Shown here piece by piece: positions 25,656 to 34,189 of a stretch of 64,000 bases of DNA (position 1 is the stretch's first letter; every line of letters begins with the position of its first letter). The position numbers and the translations under genes are program-made. The stretch is from Rossellomorea vietnamensis. Lineage in GTDB: Bacteria > Bacillota > Bacilli > Bacillales > Bacillaceae_B. The stretch covers positions 1 to 64,000 of the forward strand of contig NZ_VTEH01000021.1 in the NCBI RefSeq assembly GCF_008180615.1, in the 5' to 3' direction. Under the pieces are notes generated by a model, which was not told the DNA's origin, made no database searches, and saw nothing but the letters and a program-made list of their open reading frames with translations.

Positions 25656-25865
25656 GCAAAAGAAGCTTTCATGATTTGTAACTGCTTTATAGGGACAAAA
25701 GACCGCTCCTTAAATTTTTTTATATAAGAATAGTTTCGAAATTTTCAAAAAGGGGAATTATATTCCATAAACTTCAAATGATTTCTTTTATATGTAAGGG
25801 CTCAACTATAGATATTTATACGGCCCTTCGTCTATAAGAAGATCACATGCAGGGGGAGTAAATCG

Positions 25866-26891
25866 ATGAGAAATTATTATGGAATAGCATTAGTGCTCTT
25901 ATTAGTGGTTAGTTCACTGTTGGGATGCTCTGCAAAGGCTGTAGGAGAGGGACAGGGGGAGGGTCCACTTATTATGCGGCTTGCTCATAATCAAGGGGAG
26001 AATCATCCGATACATACGTCACTATCTGAGTTTGCGAGTTTAGTAGAGGAAAAGTCAGAGGGAAGGATTGATATGAAGGTCTATCCGGGCGGACAGCTGG
26101 GTTCAGAGCGTGAAGCTATAGAGTTAACGCAAACGGGTGCGATTGATTTTGCAAAGGTGAGTGCGAGTACGGTGGAAAATTTTTCTGAAGAATACTCTAT
26201 ATTCAGTCTGCCTTATCTGTTTGATGGTGAAGACCATTTTTATAAGGTGATGAACAGCAGCATTGCGGAAGAGTTATATGATGAAACAAGAGATATCGGT
26301 TTCAGGGGCCTGACGTTTTATGATTCTGGGACCCGACACTTTTATACGAAAGATACTCCTATCCTGCATCCGGATGATTTGCAGGGATTAAAAATAAGAG
26401 TTCAGCCCACTCCGACTACAATTGAGATGATTGAGTTAATGGGCGGTGCTCCCACTCCCATGCCTTTCGGGGAGGTTTACACCTCGCTGCAGCAGGGGGT
26501 CATCGATGGCACTGAAAATAATGAGACGGCGTTAACGGACGCCAATCACGGAGAGGTTGCGAAGGAATACAGCTTCAGCGGACATGCCATTGTCCCTGAT
26601 ATCCTGATCATTAATGAAAAGAAATGGAACGAGCTGACTAAGGACCAGAGAAATTTGATTCAGGAAGCAGCAGAGGAATCGACTGTTTTTCATAAAGAGG
26701 TTTGGAGAAAAGCAGTTGAATCAGCCATTGTTAAAAGCAAGGAAAATGGCGTCACCTTCCATGAGGTGGATAAGGAACCATTTGCCGAAGCCGTACAGCC
26801 TCTTCATGAGGAGTTTGCCGCTAAAGAATCTACTGCAGACTATTACAAAGAAATCCGTGAAATGTCAACGGAAGGGACTAAGGGGGAGTAA
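25866..26891 (+). CDS. dctP: TRAP transporter substrate-binding lipoprotein DctP
   Basis: 341 residues. A signal peptide with lipobox LLGC (Cys20-21 region) places it on the outer face of the membrane. DctP family features: MRLAHNQGENHPIHTSLSEF, then GGQLGSEREAIE, the conserved LQGLKIRV and the PTPMPFGEVYTSLQQGVIDG motif with the Arg of IRVQP that binds carboxylates. TRAP systems import C4-dicarboxylates or other organic acids with sodium. AGGGGGAG precedes ATG. Followed at 4 bases by the small permease gene. Confidence 0.9.
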   Translation: MRNYYGIALVLLLVVSSLLGCSAKAVGEGQGEGPLIMRLAHNQGENHPIHTSLSEFASLVEEKSEGRIDMKVYPGGQLGSEREAIELTQTGAIDFAKVSASTVENFSEEYSIFSLPYLFDGEDHFYKVMNSSIAEELYDETRDIGFRGLTFYDSGTRHFYTKDTPILHPDDLQGLKIRVQPTPTTIEMIELMGGAPTPMPFGEVYTSLQQGVIDGTENNETALTDANHGEVAKEYSFSGHAIVPDILIINEKKWNELTKDQRNLIQEAAEESTVFHKEVWRKAVESAIVKSKENGVTFHEVDKEPFAEAVQPLHEEFAAKESTADYYKEIREMSTEGTKGE

Positions 26892-26894
26892 AGA

Positions 26895-27440
26895 ATGGAG
26901 AAAGCAAAAAAGTGGATGGATCAGGGAATTGCCTTTGTAACCTGCACGGTGCTTGCCGTTATGGTTCTGATGGCTGTCTGGCAGGTTTTTTCAAGATATG
27001 TACTCAACGCGCCGAGTACCATTTCGGAGGAATTTCTCCGTTTTGCACTCATTTGGGTTTCAATGCTGGGGGCTGCTTACGCATTTGGAAATAAGAAACA
27101 CCTGGCTATAGAACTTTTCGTTCATAAAGTGTCAAAGAAAAACGCTTTGAAGGTTAGTATTTTAATAGAAGTTATCGTTTTGTTGTTTGCCAGTCTTGTC
27201 ATGATTGTTGGGGGTGTGCAAACGATCGGCATTTCGCTGGGCCAGTCTTCGCCGGCATTGGGCATTCCTATGGCAGCCATCTACTTATCTCTGCCTGTAT
27301 CAGGAATCCTGATCATCTGTTATTCGTTGTTTTCTATATATGAATCTACTGTAAAAAGGAAAGCGGAATTCTATTCAGAAGATATGGAAACAGAGTGGCC
27401 GGCCACTCCTTTAGACGCAGAAGGGAGGAGCTTAAAATGA
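26895..27440 (+). CDS. dctQ: TRAP transporter small permease DctQ
   Basis: 181 residues with four membrane segments (about 12-33, 48-65, 87-110, 128-150). The DctQ signatures VFSRYVLNAPSTISEEFLRF and WVSMLGAAYAF(G) are present. It connects DctP-loaded substrate uptake to the large permease DctM. It starts 4 bases after dctP with GGGGGAG as ribosome site and its stop overlaps the dctM start (ATGA), the usual tight TRAP operon. Confidence 0.9.
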   Translation: MEKAKKWMDQGIAFVTCTVLAVMVLMAVWQVFSRYVLNAPSTISEEFLRFALIWVSMLGAAYAFGNKKHLAIELFVHKVSKKNALKVSILIEVIVLLFASLVMIVGGVQTIGISLGQSSPALGIPMAAIYLSLPVSGILIICYSLFSIYESTVKRKAEFYSEDMETEWPATPLDAEGRSLK

Positions 27441-28732
27441 CGATCACTGCGGGATTGATTTTGTTTTTTGCCTTTTTCATTCTCTTGTTTCTTGGAGTAC
27501 CGATAGCTGTCAGTATCGCAGGGGCATCGATCACCACTATGCTTATATTGTTTCCGTTTGATATCGCCGTCTTTACTTCAGCGCAAAAACTGGTAACAGG
27601 ATTGGACAGTTTTTCTCTTCTCGCCATTCCGTTTTTTATTCTGTCGGGAGTCATTATGAATCGCGGGGGCATAGCCATCCGCTTGATCAACCTGGCAAAG
27701 GTGCTGGCAGGCAGGATGCCGGGATCACTGGCTCATACCAATGTTGTCGGGAATATGTTATTCGGCTCCATTTCCGGATCGTCGGTTGCGGCCGCTGCAG
27801 CCATCGGGGGAGTCATGTCACCATTGCAGGAAAAAGAAGGATATGAAAGAACCTATTCAACTGCCGTTAACATTGCATCCGCACCAGCAGGACTGCTCAT
27901 CCCGCCAAGCGGACTGCTGATCATCTATTCCTTGGTCAGCGGAGGAACTTCAGTCGCAGCACTCTTTATTGCCGGATACATACCGGGAATACTATGGGGG
28001 CTTGCAGCGATTGTGGTTGCTTACATTATTGCCAAGAAAAAGAGTTATCCAGTATCACCGAAGATTACGTGGAAGCAGCGGTTTAGAGTTTTTCTGGAAA
28101 GCCTGCCTAGTTTGATGTTAATTGTTATTGTAATCGGGGGAATCGTTGCTGGAATATTTACTGCAACAGAGGGGGCAGCCATTGCCGTTGCATATTCTAT
28201 CATTCTTTCGATTGTCTACCGAAGTTTTAAGATGAAAGACTTGCCGAAAATGCTGCTGGAAACGGTCGAGATGACTGCCATCATCATGCTTTTGATTGCT
28301 ACGTCTTCGATTCTGTCTCTGGTGATGTCTTTTACGGGAATACCAGATGCGATAAGTAGTGGAATGCTTTCGCTGTCAGATAACCCGATCGTCATTCTAT
28401 TATTGATGAATATCATTCTATTGATTATAGGAACTTTTATGGATATAACTCCCGCGGTTCTTATCTTCACGCCGATCTTCCTGCCGATCACGGCTGAATT
28501 TGGGATGGATCCGGTCCATTTTGGTATCATGATGTGCCTGAACTTATGTATTGGAAGCATTACCCCTCCGGTCGGGAGCGCGCTGTTTGTCGGAGCAAGT
28601 GTTGGAGGAGTAAAGATCGAACAGGTAACAAAGCCATTACTGCCATTTTACGCAGCCATCTTTGTCGTATTGCTTGCTGTGACCTATATTCCGCAGATCA
28701 GCCTTTTTCTTCCAGGACTGCTTGGGCTGTAG
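27437..28732 (+). CDS. dctM: TRAP transporter large permease DctM
   Basis: 431 residues from ATG 27437, which overlaps the dctQ stop and follows GGGAGGAG. About 12 membrane segments. DctM hallmarks: FLGVPIAVSIAGAS, the FFILSGVIMNRGGIA loop, GSISGSSVAAAAAIGG and the second-half SITPPVGSALFVGAS. It forms the sodium-coupled channel. No catabolic gene or two-component dctBD sensor adjoins it, so the substrate cannot be inferred from context. Confidence 0.92.
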   Translation: MTITAGLILFFAFFILLFLGVPIAVSIAGASITTMLILFPFDIAVFTSAQKLVTGLDSFSLLAIPFFILSGVIMNRGGIAIRLINLAKVLAGRMPGSLAHTNVVGNMLFGSISGSSVAAAAAIGGVMSPLQEKEGYERTYSTAVNIASAPAGLLIPPSGLLIIYSLVSGGTSVAALFIAGYIPGILWGLAAIVVAYIIAKKKSYPVSPKITWKQRFRVFLESLPSLMLIVIVIGGIVAGIFTATEGAAIAVAYSIILSIVYRSFKMKDLPKMLLETVEMTAIIMLLIATSSILSLVMSFTGIPDAISSGMLSLSDNPIVILLLMNIILLIIGTFMDITPAVLIFTPIFLPITAEFGMDPVHFGIMMCLNLCIGSITPPVGSALFVGASVGGVKIEQVTKPLLPFYAAIFVVLLAVTYIPQISLFLPGLLGL

Positions 28733-28803
28733 GAGATATGATGTGAAGCGCAGTTAATAGCAGGGAAGTACATGTATCTTTATTTGCTGGAAAAATTATT
28801 TAA

Positions 28804-28838
28804 GGATAATGGGAGACACTCTCATTATCCTTTTTTTA
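28804..28838 (+). terminator. Terminator of the dctPQM operon
   Basis: GGATAATG-GAG pairs with CTC-CATTATCC, followed by TTTTTTTA. Confidence 0.8.
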
Positions 28839-28909
28839 TAGTTGAAGAACAGATGGAAAACTGCCTTGTCACTGCCTTTAACAAGTAGTATTTATGACTG
28901 AAGCCTGTC

Positions 28910-29205
28910 GTCGGGAGCGAGGGAATTGGTGAGAGATGTGTATGAAGCTGGCCGCATGTCGGTCGGGAGCGAGGGATTTTGTGAGAGATGTGTATGAAGC
29001 TGGCGGCATATCGGTCGGGAGCGAGGGAATTGGTGAGAGATGTGTATGAAGCTGGCCGCATGTCGGTCGGGAGCGAGTGATTTTGTTAGAGATGTGTATG
29101 AAGCTGGCGGCATATCGGTCGGGAGCGAGCGAATTGGTGAGAGATATGTATGAAGCTGGCCGCATGTCGGTCGGGAGCGAGCGATTTGGTGAGAAATGTG
29201 TCTGA
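28910..29205. repeat. Tandem array of six 52-bp units with 104-bp higher-order period
   Basis: Units begin with GTCGGGAGCGAG at 28910, 28962, 29014, 29066, 29118 and 29170 (the last one shortened). Odd units carry GAATTGG and GGCCGCATGTC, even units carry GATTTTG (unit 6: GATTTGG) and GGCGGCATATC, so the array grew by doubling a dimer. No spacers separate the units, which rules out CRISPR. Confidence 0.85.
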
Positions 29206-29320
29206 CATGTATCTCTCCAGTGATGAGGGGGCAGCTTCTTAGTCCATCGCTGTTTCATTAAATTGATAAAAAGGGATAAAATCATTGATTTCCGATGAAA
29301 ATGATGAAAAAATAGATTAT

Positions 29321-29344
29321 GAATATTCAAGAGTGAATATTCAA
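29321..29344. promoter_or_regulatory. Direct pair of GAATATTCAA boxes upstream of trpB
   Basis: GAATATTCAA occurs at 29321-29330 and again at 29335-29344; each contains the palindrome GAATATTC. Two boxes 14 bases apart, just upstream of the ribosome site, could be an operator. The binding protein is unknown. Confidence 0.4.
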
Positions 29345-29370
29345 GTTATTTAGAGGAGCTGAGTTTAGAG

Positions 29371-30540
29371 ATGAGTAAAAACAGTGTAGTTGAGAATGGG
29401 TTATTTGGAGAGTTTGGAGGCAGCTATCTTCCGCCAGACTTACAAGAGGTCTTATCGAACCTGGCAGAACAGTTTTATAAGTATAAGGATGATGAGGAAT
29501 TTAATGAAGAATTCAAATTCTATCTGAAAGAGTTTGTAGGCCGTGAAAACCCATTGACATTTGCGAAAAACCTTACTGAAAAGACAGGCGGAGCAAAGAT
29601 TTATTTGAAACGCGAGGACCTTAATCACACAGGTGCTCATAAAATCAATAATGTCATCGGACAAATATTATTAGCCAAGCGCATGGGTGCCACAAGAATT
29701 ATCGCTGAAACTGGAGCCGGCCAACATGGCGTAGCAACAGCTACCGCGTGTGCGATGTTTGGAATGGAATGCATTATCTACATGGGAAAGCTGGATACTG
29801 TCCGTCAATCTCTGAATGTTTTCCGGATGGAGCTTTTGGGTGCGAAGGTCATTCCTGTTGATAAAGGGCAGGGCAGGTTGAAGGATGCAGTAGATGAAGC
29901 CTTGAATGACCTGGTTGAAAACTATGAGAATACCTTTTATCTGTTGGGTTCGGCAGTCGGGCCGCATCCATTTCCGACGATGGTCAAGCATTTTCAATCT
30001 GTCATTAGTGAAGAGTCCAAGAGGCAGATTCTTGAGAAAGAAGGAAAGCTGCCAACAGCAGTGGTGGCTTGTGCAGGCGGCGGAAGCAATGCGATAGGAG
30101 CATTCTCTCACTACATTGATGAGGAAGATGTTCGGTTGGTTGGTGTCGAGCCAGCTGAAGCACCTACATTGACAAAAGGTGTGCCGGCGGTTATTCACGG
30201 ATTTAAGTGTTTAACCCTGTTGGATGAAGAAGGAAATCCGCAGCCGACGTATTCCATTGCAGCAGGACTCGATTATCCAGGTGTCGGACCGGAACACAGC
30301 CATTTGAAAACAATTGGCAGAGCAGAATATGTGACGGTAACCGGGCAGGAAGCATTAGAATCATTCCAGGAATTATCGAGGATAGAAGGGATCATCCCTG
30401 CTTTGGAAAGCTCTCATGCAGTTGCGCATGCTGTAAAGCTTGCCAAAACCCTATCAAAAGAAGATATCATTATTGTTAATCTTTCTGGCAGAGGGGACAA
30501 GGATGTTGAGCAGGTATTTGGGATGCTGAAAGAGAAGTAG
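29371..30540 (+). CDS. trpB: Orphan tryptophan synthase beta chain
   Basis: 389 residues. The PLP lysine is K91 in HTGAHKINN, the glycine loop is CAGGGSNAIG, and ETGAGQHGVATATACAMFG, VGPHPFPTMVKHFQ and PALESSHAVAHA are all present, so the enzyme looks active. TrpB joins indole and L-serine to tryptophan. The N-terminus GEFGGSYLPPDLQEVL differs from the usual GGRYVPE form. No trpA or other trp genes are next to it, so it may be a second TrpB that salvages indole, or acts outside the operon. AGAGGAG is the ribosome site. Confidence 0.9.
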   Translation: MSKNSVVENGLFGEFGGSYLPPDLQEVLSNLAEQFYKYKDDEEFNEEFKFYLKEFVGRENPLTFAKNLTEKTGGAKIYLKREDLNHTGAHKINNVIGQILLAKRMGATRIIAETGAGQHGVATATACAMFGMECIIYMGKLDTVRQSLNVFRMELLGAKVIPVDKGQGRLKDAVDEALNDLVENYENTFYLLGSAVGPHPFPTMVKHFQSVISEESKRQILEKEGKLPTAVVACAGGGSNAIGAFSHYIDEEDVRLVGVEPAEAPTLTKGVPAVIHGFKCLTLLDEEGNPQPTYSIAAGLDYPGVGPEHSHLKTIGRAEYVTVTGQEALESFQELSRIEGIIPALESSHAVAHAVKLAKTLSKEDIIIVNLSGRGDKDVEQVFGMLKEK

Positions 30541-30550
30541 AATACAAGGA

Positions 30551-30588
30551 AAACTGGTTATCTGGAAAATGGTAACCAGTTTTTTTAT
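30551..30588 (+). terminator. Terminator after trpB
   Basis: AACTGGTTA pairs with GTAACCAGTT, followed by TTTTTTA. Confidence 0.8.
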
Positions 30589-30655
30589 GATGTTCTCGAA
30601 AACCCCCGGGTATGTCCCGGCTTATAAAATAACTTTCATATAGAGGTGGAATTGT

Positions 30656-31621
30656 ATGCCTAAAATCGACAATATGTTAGCCATTCTATGGATGCTTCGT
30701 TCAGGTGAAAAAATTACAGCAAAACAAATTTCCGAAAAGTTAGAGATGAATATAAGAACTGTGTATCGATATATTGATACTATTTCAACAAGTGGCGTAC
30801 CGATCATTTCAGAACCGGGACATAACGGTGGATACTCTTTAATGAATAATTTTATTGAAGCTCCTCTTTTTTTTGATTTTGAGGAGCAAACTTCACTTTA
30901 TCATGCTGCTGTTTTTGCAGAAGAAGCCGGTTATTATGGAGGTGAAGCACTGAATCGAGCCATTTCAAAACTAAGTAAATACTCAAATCCAGAGCAGGAA
31001 ACAAAGGTAAATCAACATTTAACTAGTCTTGAAGTGATAAGTCGAGTAAGTTCACTGTCTATGGAATCTTTTTTGAAGAAGCTGGAGCTGGCTGTAGCTG
31101 ACGGGTATTCAGTAAAAATTCTTTACTATAAAAGTGGCGAAAAGCAATTAAATGATAGATTGGTCGATCCTTACAGAATTGTCTATTGGAATAATAAGTG
31201 GTATTTGATTGGATTTTGTCATCTTAGAAATGCTATCCGTAGTTTTAGAATAGATCGAATTGAAAACCTATTGCTGACCGAAAATAATTTTAATCCCCCG
31301 GAAAATTTTTCAGCACGTGACTTTTTTATAGAAAATCTTCTTCCAACTATAGAAGATAAGGAAGAGGCAATTTCTTTGGTTATTCATGGAGATAAAAATG
31401 TGCTGGCTGATATTTGCCAACATTGGTTCTTAGGACATTATTTACAGAAACGTACTTCAAACGAGGCAGTTTTTCTTCTTGAAAAAGATATCATACATAC
31501 TTATGTCCCTTATTTACTGCTGCCGTACAATCAATCGATTAAAGTTATTGAGCCAGTAAGTCTTAAAAAAAGACTTATTGAAGTTCTGTCGGAATTAATA
31601 AATTTTCATCAAGAAGGATAA
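30656..31621 (+). CDS. HTH-WYL transcriptional regulator (YafY-like)
   Basis: 321 residues. N-terminal HTH_11 winged helix (MLAILWMLRSGEKITAKQIS to RTVYRYIDTISTSGVPI), then a WYL domain with YGVY-type YRIVYWNNKWYLIGFCHLRN (about 181-200) and RSFRIDRIENL, and a WCX-type C-terminal extension. WYL proteins sense ligands or nucleic acids and often regulate neighbouring genes. It is followed after a hairpin by a DJ-1/PfpI protein, the usual partner in many Bacilli, so it likely controls that gene. AGAGGTGG precedes ATG. Confidence 0.85.
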   Translation: MPKIDNMLAILWMLRSGEKITAKQISEKLEMNIRTVYRYIDTISTSGVPIISEPGHNGGYSLMNNFIEAPLFFDFEEQTSLYHAAVFAEEAGYYGGEALNRAISKLSKYSNPEQETKVNQHLTSLEVISRVSSLSMESFLKKLELAVADGYSVKILYYKSGEKQLNDRLVDPYRIVYWNNKWYLIGFCHLRNAIRSFRIDRIENLLLTENNFNPPENFSARDFFIENLLPTIEDKEEAISLVIHGDKNVLADICQHWFLGHYLQKRTSNEAVFLLEKDIIHTYVPYLLLPYNQSIKVIEPVSLKKRLIEVLSELINFHQEG

Positions 31622-31660
31622 CTTCCCTGACGTTAACTGTCAGGGAAGTTATTTTATAAT
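31622..31660 (+). terminator. Hairpin between WYL regulator and DJ-1/PfpI gene
   Basis: CTTCCCTGAC pairs with GTCAGGGAAG around GTTAACT, followed by TTATTTTAT. It could end the regulator transcript or attenuate readthrough. Confidence 0.7.
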
Positions 31661-31692
31661 AGCTGTATCAAGGTTGATTGGAGTGTTATTGG

Positions 31693-32316
31693 ATGCAAAC
31701 AAAAAAAGCTTTTCTTTATGTATTTAATACAATGTCGGACTGGGAATATGGATATTTAATTGCTGAACTAAATTCAGGCAGATATTTTAAAAAAGATTTA
31801 GCACCTTTAAAAGTAATAACAGTAGGAGCTAACAAAGAAATGATTACTACTATGGGAGGACTGAGCATAAAACCAGATATTTCTCTTGATGAATGTACAT
31901 TTGAGAGTAAAGATCTTTTAATTTTACCAGGAGGGACTACTTGGAGTGACGAAATTCATCAACCTGTCTTGGAAAGAATTGGCGGAGCTTTAAAGCACGG
32001 CACGATTGTTGCTGCAATTTGTGGTGCAACTGATGCCCTTGCGAATATGGGATACTTAGATAGCAGGAAGCATACAAGTAATAACTTAGACTATACTAAA
32101 ATGGTATGTCCTAACTATGGAGGAGAAAAGTTCTATGAGTCAGGACCTGCGGTATCTCATGCGAATTTAGTCACTGCATCAGGAATAGCTCCACTGGAAT
32201 TTGCCATGGAAGTACTGAAAAAACTAGACGTATTGACACCAGAAGCATTACATTCATGGTATAACCTAAATAAAACTCATGAACCTCAATACTTCTTCCA
32301 GTTAATGAATTCTTAA
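31693..32316 (+). CDS. DJ-1/PfpI family protein
   Basis: 207 residues from ATG 31693, seven bases after TTGGAGTG; a TTG at 31678 is less likely. The family core is present: KAFLYVFNTMSDWEYGYL, DLLILPGGTTWSD, the nucleophile elbow VAAICGATDALANMG with Cys in AICG, and SHANLVTASGIAPLEFA. DJ-1/PfpI proteins include glyoxalase-like deglycases, amidotransferase-like enzymes and regulators; this subgroup is usually uncharacterised. It is probably under the control of the upstream WYL regulator. Confidence 0.85.
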   Translation: MQTKKAFLYVFNTMSDWEYGYLIAELNSGRYFKKDLAPLKVITVGANKEMITTMGGLSIKPDISLDECTFESKDLLILPGGTTWSDEIHQPVLERIGGALKHGTIVAAICGATDALANMGYLDSRKHTSNNLDYTKMVCPNYGGEKFYESGPAVSHANLVTASGIAPLEFAMEVLKKLDVLTPEALHSWYNLNKTHEPQYFFQLMNS

Positions 32317-32330
32317 ATAAAATTTACTGA

Positions 32331-32376
32331 AAAAGCTCAATTTCTCTATTTTGATTTGCAGAGAAGTTGAGCTTTT
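32331..32376 (+). terminator. Terminator after the DJ-1/PfpI gene
   Basis: AAAAGCTCAA-TTCTCT pairs with AGAGAA-TTGAGCTTTT, followed by AAATTT. Confidence 0.75.
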
Positions 32377-32642
32377 AAATTTGGAATTTCCTTATGATTG
32401 TTAATCCGCATTTTCCTGAGTCGGCCCCTTGAAGACATTAGTCGATAATTATAAAAGAATGAATTAGAACTTTAAGCAGATGGGACACGGAACCTGGTCC
32501 TCCGCCTCGTACAGAACTAATTACTGCATATACAGTCATTTAGTTTTGATTTACTATAGAGAGAGTAATAGGTAATGAGATTTTTTTAAACATAAGTTAA
32601 TCAGTTAATAAACTTTCAAATTCTAAATTAGGGTGAAGACAG
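32377..32642. other. Intergenic region with a GGGACA-type repeat
   Basis: Contains GGGACACGGAACCTGGTCC (from 32482), a copy of the palindromic repeat also seen at 18539, and the leader of the FhuF-like gene. A clean Fur box was not found here. Confidence 0.4.
32482..32514. repeat. GGGACA palindromic repeat, decayed copy
   Basis: GGGACACGGAACCTGGTCC followed by TCCGCC matches the 18539 copy with several changes. Confidence 0.45.
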
Positions 32643-33386
32643 TTGAGGAAATTGTTCATGAATCTATATTTATCAGTATCAATGAAGCGGCTGGGTGTGC
32701 ACATCAGCAGAAGACACATTAAAAAAGGTGATTTTTCCGTTCAAAAGTTAATAGAAGATGAAGAGACACTGCGAAATCTTCTCCTTGTACAGAAAAGCCA
32801 CAGCCACGGTAATCCTAATTTAACAATCGTGGGGACACTATTCGGTAAAAGGTATTCTGTACTGCCGATCGTTTTCTTCGATAAGATGGTGCTGAGTGGT
32901 ATGGTCATTGACGCATCACCAGAGAATATCTTTGTCAAAGTAACGAAAACAGGCGGAATCCGTTTTTTTATTCATCCAAGAAATATAGTCTCACGTAAAT
33001 CGTTGTCCAAAGAGCAGGAACAAAAGCTTCTACATACCTTAGTTGCCGATCATTTGACACCGCTATTTGAGATAGTTTGCAAAATAGCAAACTCTAAAGT
33101 ACCACATCTACAATCATTGGTGAGTCATAACTTGTACCAACGGAGCCATTTCTTACGAAAGAAATTCTCCGACTGCAAACAATCATCAGAGGACGTTCTT
33201 CGTATGATGACAGGAGCGGAATTGTTTCAGAATCAAAGAAATCCGTTAGACTTTACTTTTAGAAAAACGGAAGGCGGAAGCAGCACAGCAGCCTATATTC
33301 GCAAGCATTGCTGTCTCGCCTACCTTCAACATGAAGGTGATAAAAGCCATTGTTGTTCCACTTGTCCACATATTCATAAGAAATAA
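32643..33386 (+). CDS. FhuF-like [2Fe-2S] siderophore-iron reductase
   Basis: 247 residues, TTG start 32643 with AGGGTGA upstream. The C-terminus has the FhuF iron-sulfur motif: C223-C224 in RKHCCLAYL and C238, C241 in HCCSTCPHI, a CC...CxxC pattern that binds a [2Fe-2S] cluster. The N-terminal 200 residues have the weakly conserved FhuF fold. Such cytoplasmic proteins reduce Fe(III) in imported siderophores. No siderophore transporter adjoins it, but the next gene leftward on the minus strand has a Fur box. Confidence 0.75.
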   Translation: MRKLFMNLYLSVSMKRLGVHISRRHIKKGDFSVQKLIEDEETLRNLLLVQKSHSHGNPNLTIVGTLFGKRYSVLPIVFFDKMVLSGMVIDASPENIFVKVTKTGGIRFFIHPRNIVSRKSLSKEQEQKLLHTLVADHLTPLFEIVCKIANSKVPHLQSLVSHNLYQRSHFLRKKFSDCKQSSEDVLRMMTGAELFQNQRNPLDFTFRKTEGGSSTAAYIRKHCCLAYLQHEGDKSHCCSTCPHIHKK

Positions 33387-33387
33387 A

Positions 33388-33427
33388 GAAACATAACAAG
33401 TCCGTGTTGGCTTGTTATGTTTCTTTA
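33388..33427 (+). terminator. Terminator after the FhuF-like gene
   Basis: AAGAAACATAACAAG pairs with CTTGTTATGTTTCTTT, a 15-base stem ending in Ts. Confidence 0.85.
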
Positions 33428-33564
33428 TAAGGCAGTATCTTTCGTTTTAGGGAAGTCATACAGAATTTCGAGTCTTGCATGAAACCGTCATCTCAGAAGG
33501 AGAGCTGATCTAAAAAGGGTACTAGGTGAATGATTTTTTATGTATATTCAAGGAGAAAATTTCA

Positions 33565-34128
33565 CTATAGCTCTAATGAAGCCGGCTTAGCGTTAGAATT
33601 CTTTAAGAAACGGGAATACGCATGAGCAAACGCTTTTGATATCTCAATGCCTGTAATTCCTATGATTATGGCAGGAATAAGGGAAATAATGAAAGCGACG
33701 ATGAGTCCAGTGAAAATAGGAATATTCAATAGTTGTGCCAAAATAATTTCATTCACTGAATTTATTATTAGTTGTGTTAGGAAAATCATGATGCCCAATC
33801 TGAGTTTGGTTTTGCCATTGTATGATAAAGTGCTCCAGTTAAACATTCTGTCTTTAATTGAAAAGATATAAGGCTTGAGCAGAAAAATGGCTATGGCAAA
33901 GACAGGCAGGATGATAATGTTGGCAGTAGCAAAGATCTTGCCAGTTGTTATGAAAGAGATAGTTCCGATGATGACACCGATCATAATTGATTTTTGCGGT
34001 TTTAAAACAAGCGTATAGACGGTATAGATCAACATCATCAGCATTGCATGAACGAACATTAGTGCAATGGGTAAAGCAGCTAGTAAAGCAATGGTCGTCA
34101 GGGTTTTGGTGTTTTGGTTTTTATACAT
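33565..34128 (-). CDS. Multi-span membrane protein, ECF S-component-like, probably Fur-regulated
   Basis: 187 residues with five or six hydrophobic segments (TIALLAALPIALMFVHAMLM, MIGVIIGTISFITTGKIF, IIILPVFAIAIFLLKPYIF, LGIMIFLTQLIINSVNEIIL, IVAFIISLIPAIIIGITGIE). Size and topology resemble substrate-binding S components of energy-coupling-factor transporters. A near-perfect Fur box lies 47 bases upstream of the start, so iron starvation probably turns it on, and the substrate may be an iron compound. AAAGGAGAATTCC precedes ATG. Single gene. Confidence 0.6.
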   Translation of the reverse strand: MYKNQNTKTLTTIALLAALPIALMFVHAMLMMLIYTVYTLVLKPQKSIMIGVIIGTISFITTGKIFATANIIILPVFAIAIFLLKPYIFSIKDRMFNWSTLSYNGKTKLRLGIMIFLTQLIINSVNEIILAQLLNIPIFTGLIVAFIISLIPAIIIGITGIEISKAFAHAYSRFLKNSNAKPASLEL

Positions 34129-34174
34129 GGAATTCTCCTTTAAAAAGTATAAGATATTTATATTATATTATCAG

Positions 34175-34189
34175 TGATAATGAATATCA
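34175..34189. promoter_or_regulatory. Fur box
   Basis: TGATAAT-G-AATATCA matches the 7-1-7 Fur consensus TGATAATNATTATCA with two changes. It lies just upstream of the minus-strand membrane protein gene, where it could block the promoter. Confidence 0.6.

Larger units (their letters stand above)
28839..29370. other. Intergenic region carrying a 52-bp tandem repeat array
   Basis: 532 bases between dctM and trpB. It consists mainly of the tandem array at 28910-29205 and the likely trpB control region at about 29290-29370. Because the repeat unit is not a multiple of three and lacks stops on one strand, several minus-strand frames are open by chance; none has a ribosome site and none is called. 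Confidence 0.55.

Noticed and set aside
28910..29205. Possible CRISPR array
   Set aside because: Units are directly contiguous with no variable spacers and there are no cas genes.
28825..29330. Three overlapping minus-strand open frames (up to 150 codons) over the 52-bp array
   Set aside because: They are open only because the repeat unit lacks stops; the unit length is not a multiple of three, so all frames read similar peptides, and no ribosome site is present.
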